A DNA stretch of 64,000 nt from Agapanthus africanus (GCA_030015575.1 JASDDO010000018.1:377265908-377329907); one strand, 5' to 3'. Shown: positions 11,203 through 24,548, counted from the first letter of the stretch. Numbers and translations: made by a program. Notes: generated by a model from the letters alone, not told the origin.

Positions 11203-11617
11203 GGGGCTGTTTGTTTGCTGGAATAAAAAAAACAAGAATGAGTTGAGATCTTACAAATAAAAAATTGTCTCCTCGAATTGTTATTCCCTTGTTTGTTTGT
11301 GAAGAATTAGAATGAATTTTGTCCGTTTCATTCTTTTCCTTTGTTTGGCTGTATAAAGAAAAGTGAGAATTGAGTTTTGGGAATTGAATAAAAAGAAGAG
11401 TGAGAGAGTGAAAGTAGCTAAACATAACCTTTCCCAAATAAAACAATATATCTAATCCTATGTGTCTTTGAGAATGAGCAGTTACATCCAAAAAAACTTG
11501 GGTTTAGAATTGCCAAAAAGATAATATCAATTCCCATTTTGATGATGTCAATTTCAGAAACTTGCAATTCATATTTCATGTAAACAAACAAAAGAATGAC
11601 AATTCGAAGATTATTCC
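11203..11617. mobile_element. MITE-like foldback fragment
   Basis: The left part starts GGGGCTGTTTGTTTGCTGG and contains TCGAATTGTTATTCCCTTG at 11273. The right end contains, in reverse complement, TCGAATTGTCATTCTTTTG followed by TTTGTTTAC. These arms pair imperfectly over about 40 bases around an AT-rich, non-coding middle. GGGGCTGTTTGTTTG openings are familiar from plant hAT-like MITEs. The outermost end on the right is not clear, so it may be partial. Confidence 0.4.
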
Positions 11618-12189
11618 TAAATGCACCTCTATTTAAGCCCTGTTCTTCAAATCTCCAATGGGTAGGGCTAGGGTTTTCAATTATGCAGGTTAATTAGATG
11701 GGGTAAGTTGTTGGAGGAATTTAGGATCGAGCTCAGGGTGAGTTTCTTTTCTTGTAAAAATTCTTCAACTATTTTAGGGTTTTAGTATTTTGATTTAAGG
11801 TATTATTATTTGAAAGTGAATATAAGAGGACGATAATTTATGTTTTTTTGGCCTAAGATGATAATTTATGTTGCAATTATCTCATTAGAAGTAATGCAAA
11901 TGAATATTTGAATCCCTTGGAATTATTTTGTGGGATTCCGAATTGTTGTTGAGGAGAAATTATTCGGTATATGCAATGTAATGCACAGAGATGAGATTCT
12001 TCGGACACCCTTTGGATAGTTTCACAGCATGGCCGCACCTGGTACGTAGAAGAATTTTTCCTTATTGATAGGTCATTATCGGTACAATTTAGGCAAATCT
12101 AAATCACTGAAACATAGATTATGAGTCAAAGTTTTACTACCCATTAAAAATATTATCCATACTCGCCCGTTAGTTTACAAGTATCATCG
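11618..12189. other. AT-rich intergenic stretch, nothing recognised
   Basis: No open frame, repeat or RNA signal that I can support. Short runs resembling leader or intron sequence occur but lack defining motifs. Confidence 0.6.
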
Positions 12190-12362
12190 GGTGGACTCGA
12201 CCCGCGGGATCATGGGTTTTACCTGATTTGTCAACGGGTCGACCCGACCCGCGGGTTCATGGGTTTTTTCTGATCGGTATTAAACATAACCAAGACTTTT
12301 TCATTAAAATTCCTAGATATGAGATAAATATTATATTTATCATGACCAGTAAGAATAGATTT

Positions 12363-12417
<55 letters not shown>

Positions 12418-12700
12418 TGTTAATGTAACCACACTCCAAATACCTATACTTGTAATTCTTTTTCTTTTACATTGCAAAAAATATTTTATAATACTCTAAG
12501 TTATCCATTACCCTGTGCATGGATGGCATATTTATTTTCACGGGTCACTCGCACAACCATCTTCGTCTGTCCATTGTGGGTCGGGTGATGGACACAAAAT
12601 TCAACACCTATTTAAATCCAGAGATTTTTATCCGTGTCCGTTTTACCCGCTATCCGCAATGACTCGTCCACAGGTGATCCTTCTAGCCAATATCAAAAAA
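12190..12700. mobile_element. Possible degenerate hAT-like remnant with a (TA)n tract
   Basis: Two imperfect direct repeats near 12192-12229 and 12240-12275 carry CGACCCGCGGG..CATGGGTTTT. GTGGGTCGGGTGATGG and CCGTTTTACCCGCTATCCGC words occur at 12575-12660. Clusters of CGACCC/GGGTCG words are typical of subterminal regions of Ac/Ds-like hAT elements. A (TA)n tract of about 46 bases sits at 12366-12411. No terminal inverted repeat or target duplication was identified, so this is tentative. Confidence 0.28.
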
Positions 12701-13615
12701 AGAAAAGAAAAACCCAAAATATAATTGTAATGTAGGTTATATATATATATATATATTCGGAAGAGGCTAACTCTATAGATCCATTCTTCATTCTATGAGT
12801 AAATGAAAGTAATTTTTTCTTTAAATCTAATATTTACCCATTAAGATCCTTGGAACTTAGATCTCGACACTAAGGGCTCCTAAATGCCTATAAAATATAA
12901 GATGGTTTGTGCACATCTTAATTCATTCAAGGTATAGTAAGATCCTTAACTTGTTCACCCTTCTGGCTCCACTGTTCCTTTTAGGGTTTTTTGCCGAACT
13001 TTTATTCTGCTAATATATGTATATGAGACGGGCTCTTTGAGCCCTGCTCAAACGTGGGTTCCTAGGAATGGGACCGAGGTGGCGAAAGAAAAAAAAAGTA
13101 TTAAGTAAGATCCTTATTTAATATAAATAACAATCCCAGGCCACTCTTTAAGCCATGTTACTAGGGTTTATAGGAGATGCTTCTAAGCTAATTCAAAATC
13201 TCCAAAGAAATGGCATCTTAATAATTAATTGGACCATTTCAACTTTCACAAAAGTCTTGCTCTCCTTGCATAGTTGCATATCTCCTAAGAGTGATTAGCA
13301 GATTTAATTTTAATACTTCTATTTAGGCCAGGGTTTGTTTAATTTGCACCCCACATATTCTTCCTTTGTGAGTAGGAACTATAGTATATTGTTAATTAGT
13401 CTCTCTTTTGGGTATTAATTAAATTAATTCATGGTTGGGAAAAAAAAAATTGATTAAGTGATATTTTAATGACTAGAGAATTGCCATAAGAAAATCTCAT
13501 GATCACGAAATAAGACATTAAAAAAAAGATTGATCATACTGCACACTACACTAATTAATATAATAACATAGCATGATGAATGAATCTCAAGCTTCAAATC
13601 CAATCTCAATCTGAA
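12701..13615. other. AT-rich stretch before the subtilase relic
   Basis: No gene is supported. There is a short TA run at about 12740-12757 and an A-run near 13090. The last few hundred bases may be the old promoter of the subtilase pseudogene, but no specific element stands out. Confidence 0.5.
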
Positions 13616-14569
13616 ATGTCACTCATATTCTTTATACTCTTTTTCATCCTTTCTCATGCCCGCTGCCGGACTTAATCGACACCGATAGCCTACAATCATA
13701 CATAATTCATGTGAGTCAGCCTCTCCATGACCGAGAGACCTAGTATAGATCCTTCTTGCCCCATTCGAGAACGGGTAATGCCCGGATTATTCATTCATAC
13801 AAGGGCATCGCCAATGGTTTCGCCGCTAGGCTAACCAAAGACGGGCTTTCGGAACCAAAAAGGAAACGACCGGGGTTTATTCATGCTTACCCCGTTCGTA
13901 TTTTGCCTCTACAAACTCGTATGCGCCTAAGTTCTTAGGCCTGGAGCTAAATAGTACAGGGTTCTGGAAAGACTTTAATTTCAGAAAAGGGAGTGTCATC
14001 AGGATGCCCTATACTGGGATTTCGTCGGATCATCCTTCGTTCAGTGGAAAAGGGATGCCCCCTCCGCCTGCGAAATGGAAGGGGGCATGTGAGTTCAGTG
14101 GTTCTTTATGCAACAACAAGCTCATCGATGCAAGAACGTCCCTACAAGGAATGAATGCCATGATTAATAATAGATCAAGCGGTGCTAAATTTTCGCTGGG
14201 GGTTGGATTGACCCTACGATGAAGAAGTGCACGTGACTCGTATGGCTAGTATAGCCGCCGGTGTGTTTGTGGAGAATGCTAACGTCAACGGCCAGGCTAA
14301 AGGCACGACCGTAGGAGTGGCGCCGTTAGCTCATTTAGCTCTATACAAGGTCTGTTTGTATACATATGCGGACATGAATTTGGATCATCTTCGGTTTTTG
14401 ATGTCACTTTCGATTACTTGTCTTTTAGAGCTGCACCAAACAGGGCTGCATACTCTCGAATATACTGGCAGGGATGGACGCTACCATCAACGACGGGGTC
14501 GACGTGCTGTCGCTCTCCATCGCCGGTGGACCCCAGGCATTCTATGATGACAACATTGCCATCGGCGCA
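13616..14569 (+). pseudogene. Subtilisin-like serine protease (subtilase) pseudogene, 5' part
   Basis: A start codon at 13616 opens a signal-peptide-like MSLIFFILFFILSHARC, followed by a stop. Other frames then carry clear subtilase text: an I9 propeptide (SYKGIANGFAARLTKDGL), FIHAYPVRILPLQT, the region around the first catalytic motif (YTGISSDHPSF where active enzymes have DTG), MPPPPAKWKGACEFSG, then MASIAAGVFVENANVNG, AKGTTVGVAPLAHLALYKVC and DGVDVLSLSIAGGPQ. Several stops and frame changes and the lost catalytic Asp show a dead gene. Family role: secreted peptide or protein cleavage in the plant cell wall space. The frame is cut at ...DDNIAIGA by the Athila element starting at 14570 and resumes at 27482. 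Confidence 0.88.
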
Positions 14570-16115
14570 TGTTCATCACAGAATTTTGTATATTTGTACC
14601 GTCCATTCTTGATCACATTGCATACAGGTAGGTGCTTTTAATCCGTATTTGCTGCATGTTTACAGATTACAGGTTTCCAGTCCAAAAGAATGCAAATCCG
14701 ACAAAATCTCCACAGTTACACCCAAATCCAGAACATCTGTCACAAACAGATAAAAATCGGGTTCCAGTATCCGACCAGTATCCGTTCAGTACCAGTTCAG
14801 AAGATGAGACGAAACTAGTTGTCATTTGTGACTAAATCAAGTTAGAAGTCAAAGGAGATAAAAGTCAAAAGAGAAGAAATGAAGCAATCTTGGACCAGAA
14901 ATCTGAAGATACTCGGGAGAAATTATTGCAGTTTAAAGTTTTCAAGAACCAGGAAAAAAGAGTACAAGACCAGACAAATCAACCCAAGTGGGTTTGGCCA
15001 AACCCCCACTATGGCCGCGGATCCGCGGCTGCCACGTGTCATCAGAAGGTGAAATTTTGGGGTGTTTTCTGTAATTGTGTGTAGGATTGTATTTTACTCC
15101 TAATCTTTCAGAATCAGGCCTATAAATAGCCCAGAACAAAGCCAAGAGAGTGTGCTTAATTTTGTGTGAAATTTTTGTATTAAGTTTAGTTTAGTTTTTA
15201 ATAAAAGAGTATTTCCTCCATCTTCCTCCATTAAAGCTTGTGAGAGGTTTTATTGAGTGTTGAAGAATGCATGAAGTGTTCTTTTTCTATATGCATGATT
15301 TGTAATTTAGTTTCTTATGTTGCTTGTAATTTCAATTGTTAAAAGTAGTTGTTGTTATTTGTATCTTTTCATTTTTAATTATCTTCCATTTTCTTTTATC
15401 CTTACAACCATGGTGCTTAGTGTGATCCTTGCCTAAGTGAGGTCCCAAATAGCTAGTTGTGATTTTCTACCTCAATTCTTATTACCCTCTTTCTTTGTTT
15501 CATTTCATTTATCTTTTATAATGGGTGAGTAATTTCTCACTTGTTAGGGTAGGAAACGGAAAGTTTGAAAGACGGAAATCTCCCTCACTTTTCTCCTTGA
15601 CAAATATCTTGATTTGAACTCCTGTTAATTGACCTACAATCCGCTCCCTACGGCACCCTATTCTTTATAATAGCGGTGATACCCTAGTGAGACCGGTTGT
15701 GGTTGAATCAGCTTGAGGTTGCGACTAAGAGCCAAGAACGGACGGACAAGGACCAAAAAGAGGAAACGAAGTGTTGGAAAGCCTAGCTTATACTCGCAAG
15801 TTTTCTCTTTAGTCGTGCTAATCCCCGTTGTTGCCGATTACCGTAACATCGATATTAAGAAGTGGCAAATGAATTAAGTGAGCAACCTCCTAACTCAAAC
15901 CAACCAAATCCTACCCTTAACAAGTTCTCTTATCATTCATTTATAATTAGCTAATCTCAAACAAACCTCAACACAATTGGACTTAACTCGTTAAAACACA
16001 AAGAAAAAGACTCCCATCTCTCTGTGGATCGACCCGTACTCATCCGGCTAGCTGCAAAGCGAAACCGTCCTGATTGCGGTAATTAAACTTGAACACGCAG
16101 AAAATCTGTCAATCA
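14570..16115 (+). repeat. 5' LTR of Athila element H
   Basis: 1546 bp, TG...CA. It contains a G-box/ABRE word GCCACGTGTC at 15031-15040, a TATA box TATAAATA at 15121-15128 and AATAAAAG near 15200. Two palindromes precede the G-box: one around 14988-15011 centred on TTTGGCCAAA, and GCCGCGGATCCGCGGC at 15014-15029. It matches 25936-27481 almost exactly. Confidence 0.95.
15014..15128 (+). promoter_or_regulatory. Putative LTR promoter of element H: palindrome, G-box, TATA
   Basis: GCCGCGGATCCGCGGC (15014-15029) is followed directly by GCCACGTGTC (15031-15040), a full G-box/ABRE of the type bound by bZIP factors. TATAAATA follows about 80 bases later (15121-15128), giving an expected start near 15150. 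The same layout is in the 3' LTR at 26380-26494. The binding role is inferred from motif identity only. Confidence 0.6.
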
Positions 16116-16117
16116 AA

Positions 16118-16132
16118 TGGCGTCGTTGCCGG
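16118..16132 (+). other. Primer-binding site of element H (tRNA-Asp type)
   Basis: TGGCGTCGTTGCCGG follows the 5' LTR by two bases. It closely matches the tRNA-Asp-type primer site used by Athila elements. Confidence 0.75.
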
Positions 16133-17162
16133 AGAGGTTCATTTCTTTGTGTAAATTCGGGTTAACTTGTGAATATAACTATAACCAAAAACAAAACAAA
16201 AAAAAATATATATATATACTGTAAAAATCATCTTATTATTCTTTGTGCAAGAGTGCAGGAAAGGGAGAACTTCAAGTTCAGTGCCAAAGTTGTGGGGAGT
16301 TAGACCCATATCTCGCGGCTACACCGCGGCGGATCAAGGTGAAACCCAAAAATCCTCTGTGAGTATCCCAACCATCTTCTCAACTCCTTTTAACTTCACT
16401 GAACTGTGTTTTCTGCAACATTCTTTGCGCAAATTCTTTTCCCCCTTCCAATAAACTGTTCTTGTGCAGGATTCTTTGCGCCGCGCTAAAAAATAAAAAA
16501 ATTGTTTGCAGTTGATTTGTTACTGCTTTGCATTTATTAATACGGACTTTAAGGGGCTTGAAACCAATTCAGATTGGGTGGGGATTTCATCACCCTTCCC
16601 AGGACCCCAGAAATCACAAAAGCATATGCATTGACCATTGTTAATTAAAAAATACTAGACTCAGCCCTAAGGACTTCGCGCTCAATAGGACAGAGGACTA
16701 GTTACAGGCATCGGCCGTTTATCCTATCTGACTTTTGCGGTGTCCAGGCAAGTGTGTCGAAGGCAAGTGGTTCTTAAATTAAAGAACTTCGCGAAAGCGT
16801 TGGACAACCTCCCACTTACCTGGCACTTACCTGGCCATAATTGACGGAGAAGAGGCGGTTTGAGGTTCTACTTCTAGCCATCTGGAACAGTTAGGAGCTG
16901 TCTAGCAGACCTAGGTGACCCTAGATCTAGGTGTGATTGTGCATATCTTGTTTGTGATTACTTAAAGCCGTAAATCCGTACATATCTCTGTAAATCTCTT
17001 TCTAAAAAACAAAAAAGAAAAAAAATCAAAAAAAAAACTTTTATAAAAACTTGCCCTTTGTCGCCACACTCCATTTTTCACTCCACCACCCATCGCCTTT
17101 CTCCATTGACGTTTTCTTACCCTCACCTTCTCCGCTTTGACTATACTAAACTTGTTTAGTAT
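16133..17162 (+). other. Leader region of element H
   Basis: This is non-coding sequence between the primer site and gag, with no domain recognised. A-rich and C-rich runs occur just before gag (16990-17110). Long leaders are usual in Athila elements. Confidence 0.6.
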
Positions 17163-19210
17163 ATGTCCGCTTGGACTCGGGACACTAGCGCCCGCCTAGT
17201 CCGTGTTACGTTAGTCGCCACCGACTGCATGATCGACTCAGACGTCGATACTCCGTCTACGCCTCTTTCACCCTTACCTTTGCCGGACAACACCGACGTT
17301 GACCGGAATTCTGTTCATACATCTTCACCTTCACCATCACCAACCTCTTCTTCCGCAATGTCAGGATTTAATCCGAACATCTCTTTGACTACCCCTGGAT
17401 TGGCTCCACCTCCTACGGAGACCAATAACCCACCACCACCTGTTGTAGCGCCGCAGCGAATCGCGCTCCAGGATCGTTTCTATCCCACCCGTTCTGCACT
17501 TCCCACCTGTCTTTCTCTTCCACCGGCCAATGGGGATAACTTTGAAATTAAGCCCCACTTCATCAACATGCTTCCACGATTTCATGGGCTTGAATATTAA
17601 GATGCCTATATCTTCATCAATAAATTTCAAAACGTTTGTGCCATGATGAAAACCACCCAGCTGTCGGACGATGCTATACGTCTACGGGTCATTCCGTTCA
17701 CTCTGTGCGATCTTGCTGAAAAATGGCTGTATAGCACCGCTTCCCACTCCATAACCAGTTGGGACGAGTTTGTTAAAGCGTTTCTCAAGAAATTTTATCC
17801 GAATCATAAAACCGCAAGGATCCGCAACGAAATCAACCAATTCTCTCAGCTTCCTTCTGAACCCTTCTGGAAGTGCTTTGACCGGTACAAAGACCTTCTT
17901 GTTCAGTGTCCTCACCACGGTATAGAGAAATGGCAACTTTGCCAAACCTTATACGAGGGCCTGAACCCAGCAACGAAGCAGTTGTTGGAAACCATCTGTC
18001 AGGGCCACTTCCTATCGAAATCTGACGAGGAAGCGTGGCAATTCTTTGACGACCTTGCGGAGCAAACGCTACAATGGGAGAGCACCCGACCGACTTCTTC
18101 TTCTTCTTCTACCTCCACTCCTACCGGTCAGTTTAGGGTAGGAATTCACCAACTAGATGTCTCTATTGCTATGAAAGCTGAAATGGCTGCAATAACGAGA
18201 AAGCTTGAAGCGATAGAGAGCAAATTTTCTCAACCTGCTCCTACCCCTGTTCTTCCCCTTCGTACCATTTGCGCTTGTTGTTCCGATCCTTCTCACTTAA
18301 CCGAAGAGTGTCCTTACAATCCACCATCTCAAGGACAGGATCAGGTTAATGCTGCATTTCAGTAAAGACCGAGGAATGATCCATACTCTTCCACCTACAA
18401 TCCCGGTTGGAGGAACCACCCTAATTTCGCCTGGAATCAGAATCAGAATCAATTCCAAGGCAACAATTTCCAAAGGCCCCCTCCGCCGCAACAACAAGCG
18501 CAACAACAAACTCAACAACAGTTTCAGCAGCCCTTCCAACCCCAACCTTTTCAAAATCAGACGAACAACTTTGCACCCAACAATTCTTTTCCACCAAACA
18601 ATTTTGTTCCGTCAAACAACGATAAGGTTTCCTCGCTCGAACGAAGTCTGGAGGCGTTCGTTAAACAATCGACACAATCCACCGCAAACATCCAGTCTTC
18701 CATTCAGTCCTTAGTGCAACACACTGCTGCTCACGGCCAAAGCATCAAGACCATCGAGGCCCAGATTGCACAGCTGAATGCGGCCTTAAGCGAGCGAGAG
18801 AAGGGGAAGCTCCCGTCCCAGCCACTCCCAAATCCCGGTCACCCACAGAATGTACATGTTGCTCTTGAACAACAGAACCATAATATGAGTGCCGTGACCA
18901 CATTGAGATCAGGAAGGATGCTGCAAAACAACATTGGCACACGGATCAACAATGACACCCCGGCCGCTTCTTCTTCTTCTTCTTCTTCTTCTGCTCTGAA
19001 CGGACCCACTTCTCACTCCACGAAAACACCTGTTCTGGGATCCGTTCCAACTCCACAATCTCCTCCTCCAGCATTGGACTCAACCAATTTTAAAAACGTT
19101 CCATTTCCAAACCGGTTGAAGTCCACTAAACAAAATCCACAAATGGAGAAGATTCTGGAGTTATTTAAACAGGTTAACATTAACATTCCTCTTTTAGATG
19201 CTGTCCAATA
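17163..19210 (+). mobile_element. gag region of Athila element H
   Basis: The region carries the Retrotrans_gag core (AEKWLYSTASHSITSWDEFV, FYPNHKTARIRNEINQFSQL, CPHHGIEKWQLCQTLYEGL), which is characteristic of Athila Gag. A Ser/Thr/Pro-rich N-terminal part precedes it. A zinc-knuckle-like CACCSDPSHLTEEC and a long Gln/Asn/Pro-rich tail follow. Gag forms the particle shell. It is a broken fossil. Confidence 0.88.
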
Positions 19211-19241
19211 AGTCCCATCCTACGCGAAAATCTTAAAGGAC

Positions 19242-20141
19242 TTGTGCACGAAAAAGAGGAAGTCCCAGGTACACAAGAAAGTTTTCTTGGCTAGTGCTGT
19301 GAGTGATGCCCTTACCCAATCTTTACCACAAAAACGGAAGGACCCTGGCTGTCCTACGATTTCTATTACCATTGGGGATAAGAACATCAACCGCGCACTA
19401 TTAGATCTTGGTGCCAGTGTTAACCTGCTTCCGTACTCAGTATACGAGCAATTAGGCATAGGAGAGCTGAAACCCACGCACTGCACTCTCCAAATGGCCG
19501 ACCGATCGATCACCCATCCTAGGGGTGAGCTAGAGGATGTGTTAATCAAAGTCGGGGACTTCATATTCCCTGTTGACTTCATTGTATTAGACACACAGCC
19601 TGTAGCTAACCCCCGGAATCAAATTCCGGTGATACTCGGTCGCCCATTCCTTGCAACCTCAAATGCTGTGATCAATTGTCACAATGGTTCTATGAACCTA
19701 TCTTTTGGAAATATGACGATTGAACTCAACATTTTTAGGTTGGGGAATCAGCCGTCCGAACCTAATGCTCATATACTAGACGTCTGCTCGATCCAGGAGA
19801 TCACCCTAGAAGAGTGTGAATTCGAGGAGTTTCTGTTTGATCACGATGACCTTGATGCCACTAGTGCGTTCCTCTTCGAACCTGCTGCTGTTTCTGCTCC
19901 CGACAACGACTACGAGTGTTTCACATTCTCGAACGATCTTAGCTGCTCACAACCCGAGTTTGAATCCTTCGAATTTCCGGATGAGTTACCTGAACCATCC
20001 AACTCGGTCGCTTACACTCGTTTTGAACCTTTGCTGGAGTCCTTTGAGTTCGAGACCTTTTCACGATCTTGCCTTCAATCGTTTCACCTCCAACACTCGA
20101 ACTCAAGCCTTTACCGTCTCACCTTAAGTATGCTTACTTAG
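19242..20141 (+). mobile_element. Aspartic protease region of Athila element H
   Basis: The frame contains ALLDLGASVNLLPYSVYEQL, the retropepsin-like motif in its Athila form (D-L-G-A-S), then CTLQMADRSITHPRGELEDV and VILGRPFLATSNAVINC, which is the standard ILGRPFLAT signature. An acidic tail leads into the polymerase. It overlaps the start of the pol frame in another phase. Confidence 0.88.
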
Positions 20142-22990
20142 GTGAAAACGAGACCCTCCCTGTCATCATCTCGGCTTCTCTAGCTCCAGAGCAAGAGAAA
20201 GCCCTTCTCGCGGTCTTGCACAGCAACAGGCAAGCTTTTGGCTGGTCCATGGCGGACATCAAGGGGATTAGTCCCCTGATCGTTGAACATCACATTCATC
20301 TAATGGATGATGCCAAACCAGCCCGGGATCTACAAAGACGTCTCAATCCAGTCATGAAAGAGGCTGTGAAGAAGGAAATCGTAAAATGTCTGGATAGTGG
20401 TATCATTTACCCTATCTCTGATAGTCAGTGGGTTAGCCCCATTCACGTTGTCCCCAAGAAATCAGGTATAACGGTCATCACCAATGAGGCGAACGAATTA
20501 ATCCCTACTCGCACCCAAACTGCGTGGCGAGTATGCATCGATTACAGAAAACTCAACGCCGCGACACGGAAGGACCACTTTCCGCTACATTTCATTGACC
20601 AAATGCTTGAACGATTGGCCGGACACGAGTACTACTGCTTTCTTGATGGCTACTCCGGCTATAATCAAATTCCCATCGCCGAAAAAGACCAGGACAAGAC
20701 AACATTCACTTGTCCTTTCGGCACGTTCGCATATCGTCGCATGCCCTTTGGGTTATGCAATGCACCCGCTACATTTCAGCGGTGTATGATGGGAATCTTT
20801 TCAGACATGGTGGAAAAATTTCTGGAGATCTTCATGGATGATTTCTCCATCTTCGGCGATTCCTTCAATGAGTGCTTGTTACATCTTGACGCTGTCCTTA
20901 CCCGATGTAAGGACAAGAACCTCACTTTGAATTGGGAGAAGTGCCACTTCATGGTGCGCGAAGGTATTGTTTTAGGACATATCATCTCGCAAAATGGCAT
21001 AGAGGTTGACAAAGCGAAGATTGAGGTCATTTCCAATCTTCCTCCTCCCAGATGCGTCAGAGACATCCGAGCCTTCCTTGGCCATGCCGGTTTCTATAGA
21101 CGGTTCATCAAGGACTTTAGCAAGATTGCTAGGCCCTTGACTCTTTTGCTGGCCAAGGACACGACATTCGACTTCAACTTGAGCTGTATGACTGCGTTCG
21201 AGTCATTGAAAAGCTCACTCACTTCTGCTCCCGTTCTTTCTTCACCTGACTGGACGCACCCATTTGAGATTATGTGCGATGCATCCGACTTTGCCATTGG
21301 TGCTGTCCTTGGACAACACATCAACAAGATGCCGCACGTAATCTATTATGCGAGCCGAACCCTGAACGACGCCCAACTCAATTATACAACAACTGAGAAG
21401 GAATTCTTGGCGGTTGTATTTGCTTTAGAAAAGTTCAGGCCCTACCTCATCGGCTCTCCAGTCATTGTCTACACAGACCATTCTGCTCTACGCCATCTTT
21501 TTGCGAAGAAAGATGCAAAATCTCGGCTAATACGTTGGATCCTCTTGCTTCAAGAATTTGACCTTATCATTAAGGACAAACGAGGATGTGAAAACGTAGT
21601 TGCCGATCATCTCTCACGACTTCCTTCTTCGCCTACGCTTCCAATTCCGATCAACGACGTTTTCCCGGATGAACAGCTCTTGAAAGTATCTTGCGAACCC
21701 TGGTTCGCAGATATTGTGAATTATTTGGCCACAGGACTACTACCGACTGAATGGTCAAGTCAGGACAGACTTCGCTTCTTATCCCAAGTAAAACACTTTT
21801 ACTGGGACGAACCCTATTTGTTCAAGTACTGTCCTGACCAGATTATTCGTCGGTGTGTCCCTGACGAGGAATTCAAGAGTGTGCTGTCATTTTGCCACGA
21901 TCAAGCATGTGGCGGGCATTTTGGCCCAAGAAAGACAGCTGAGAAGATCTTGCAATGTGGTTTCTGCTGGCCACAACTCTTCAAAGACGCTCATGAATAC
22001 TGCAAGACTTGCTCCCGGTGCCAACACTTGGGCCGGATATCCCGGAGAAACGAGATGCCGCTCCAACCAATATTGGTTGTGGAGATTTTTGATGTTTGGG
22101 GGATTGATTTTATGGGGCCGTTTCCCAGCTCTTTTGGGAACCTGTACATTCTTCTGGCTGTTGATTATGTCTCTAAATGGGTCGAGGCCGTACCAAGCCG
22201 AACTAACGACAACAAGGTTGTCGTTAAATTCCTTAAAGAAAACATCTTTTCCCGGTTTGGACACCCCCGAGCGATCATTAGTGACAATGGAACGCACTTC
22301 TGTAATAGGACTTTCGAGGCCTTGATGCGGAAATATTCCATTAATCATAAGCTATCCACGCCCTACCACCCCCAAACAAGCGGGCAAGCCGAAGTTTCAA
22401 ATCGGCAAATCAAGCAGATACTGGAGAAAACGGTTTCCAAGAACCGTAAGGATTGGTCGTTGAAACTCACTGATACCCTTTGGGCATTTCGAACCGCTTA
22501 TAAGACCAATCTTGGCATGTCTCCCTATCGGCTTGTTTACGGAAAAGCTTGCCACCTCCCTGTGGAAATAGAGCATCGCGCATTTTGGGCGATAAAGGAG
22601 CTGAATTTGTCTCTCGAAGATGCGGGCAGCCATCGGAAGCTACAGTTGAACGAATTAAGCGAGCTTCGGGATGAGGCTTACGAAAACGCGGTTGTCATTA
22701 AGAACCGAACGAAGGTGTTTCACGATAAACACCTTTTGCGCAAAACTTTCGTACCTGGTCAACAGGTACTGCTTTACGACACCCGGCTACATTTCCATCC
22801 TGGTAAGCTCAGATCTCGCTGGAAAGGACCATTCTTGGTACGGACAGTATATCCGTACGGTGCTGTGGATTTGGAAAATCCAAAAGACGGTTCACTCTTC
22901 AAAGTGAACGGACACAGGTTGAAACTATTCCATACCGCAGATCCATCAGAGGAGCTCTTGTTGTTGCAGGAGCCGGTTTACATCGACTAA
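20069..22990 (+). mobile_element. pol region of Athila element H (RT, RNase H, integrase)
   Basis: An open frame of 973 codons. Reverse transcriptase: [13 protein letters not shown], then the active-site [11 protein letters not shown] near residue 255. RNase [16 protein letters not shown] near residue 400. Integrase: an HHCC zinc region ending [12 protein letters not shown] and the DDE core with [21 protein letters not shown] and [13 protein letters not shown]. The C-terminal part ([10 protein letters not shown]) matches Athila and there is no chromodomain. This is the best-preserved pol region in the window. Confidence 0.95.
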
Positions 22991-23184
22991 TCTTCCTCCA
23001 CTTGCTCCCGAACTTCGATTGTTCAGCCAAAAACAGTGGAAACACTGTTTCAAATAAGTTTAGGGGTATGTAAATACATTTTGTTTTTTTTTTCTTGTGT
23101 GCCTGGAAAATTTCTACTAATAAATAAACAACAAAAAATATCCAATAAAAAAATATTTTTTTCAAAAAAAAAAAATAAACAAAT

Positions 23185-23185
23185 A

Positions 23186-23240
<55 letters not shown>
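23185..23240. repeat. (TA)n microsatellite in element H
   Basis: About 26 uninterrupted TA units between pol and the env-like region. It probably arose in place from an AT-rich spacer. Confidence 0.9.
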
Positions 23241-23245
<5 letters not shown>

Positions 23246-23535
23246 TAAAATTCTTTTTACACAATTCTTTTATTTAATTATTCTTTTTATAGGGGTTTTA
23301 GTGCAAAAATACCAAACACCCCTATAAATAACTTTCTAACCCTTCCTGAACCATTCTACCTCAAAAACAAAATAAAAACAGAAAGCCTAGCCTCCGGAAC
23401 CCCTTCCCCGCCGCGGAAGCGCCGCCGCCTTGCCGTGTCACCCTCTGGAATTTTTTCCAGAGGAGGTTTGACTTCTTCTCCCTCTTTTCTGATCTGTATA
23501 AATCTAAAATTGTGTACATGGCTCCACATTTCCAG

Positions 23536-24548
23536 TATGAGAGAAATTTTTCACAATTGTTTGAACATAACATGTACGGTAGCTATTTCGGCGACGAGAT
23601 CCGGAAACGCGGATGGAATTAAAAGGGAAGTGCGACGAGATCCGGAAACGCGGATGGAATTACCTCTTGTATAACCATCCTAATGCATTCGCGCTTCCGG
23701 ATCTAGTGGAACGTTTCTTTGACAATATAGAGGAGGATAGTTTTCAAAAATACGGGTTTATTCGCTTATTTTGGGGCGATCAAGAAATTAGAATAGACAG
23801 GGACTTCATTCATGAAGTCACATTGATACCGCGTATACCCGCCTATGACCAACCCCTCCAATTTGAGGATTACACACCGCTGATGAGAAATGATTGTTAT
23901 AGGGAGCCTAGAAAAGGGATTCAGGCGCGTACACTTTACGCGAATGTGTAGATAGTGTGCCGATGGGCACAAAATAACATATTTGGCAGTTCACACAATA
24001 CGACGTTTTTCACACCTTCACTACACATTGTGCACACGTTAATGACTAGAAATCCAAGTTATGATATGTGCACTGTGTTACTTCAGTCGATTGATGCTGG
24101 CAAAGGTTCGACCAATTTTCCGTGCCCAATGTTGGTGACACAACTGTGTCGCCATTTCATCCCTGTTGACGAGTTTGACTTACACATGCATGCTGGGACC
24201 CCCATTAGACCCCTTCTTGAGGGTGTTTCCACATCCTATACTCGACTCCACGATGTATGGTTGCGTACCGAGCCGGCCGAGAATGTGATGGCCAGGACAT
24301 CTAGCTCGAGCTCCCCAGGGAGCGATGAAGAGCTGACCCCTGCTGCGCAAGCGCGCCTAATTCGACGAACACATAGGGGGGTGGAGAGAGTGATTGGGAT
24401 GATGACAAACTTTGATCAGCGTTTAACGAACTTAGAACACGGAATGGCCACCCTATTGGCAAGAGAGGAAAGATCAAGATCACGATCCAGGGGCCCTAGG
24501 GCAGAGAGTAGTGAGGCAGCGTCTAGGAGACGACGCAGAGGGCAGTGA
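23536..24548 (+). mobile_element. Env-like region of Athila element H
   Basis: Downstream of pol, the position where Athila elements carry their extra frame, the text includes NYLLYNHPNAFALPDLVERF, YGFIRLFWGDQEIRIDRDFI, FFTPSLHIVHTLMTRNPSYD and LCRHFIPVDEFDLHMHAGTP, ending in an Arg/Ser-rich tail. In plants this is often called env-like and shares a putative plant transposon protein domain; an envelope role is unproven. No clear signal peptide or fusion peptide is evident. It is a broken fossil. Confidence 0.7.

Noticed and set aside
10982-11491. 169-codon antisense open frame downstream of the host gene
   Set aside because: It has no recognisable domain, a biased AT-driven composition, and it runs into the MITE-like repeat at 11203.
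18096-18990. TTC/TCT runs as independent microsatellites
   Set aside because: They are short serine-rich coding runs within the Athila gag region and not separate loci.
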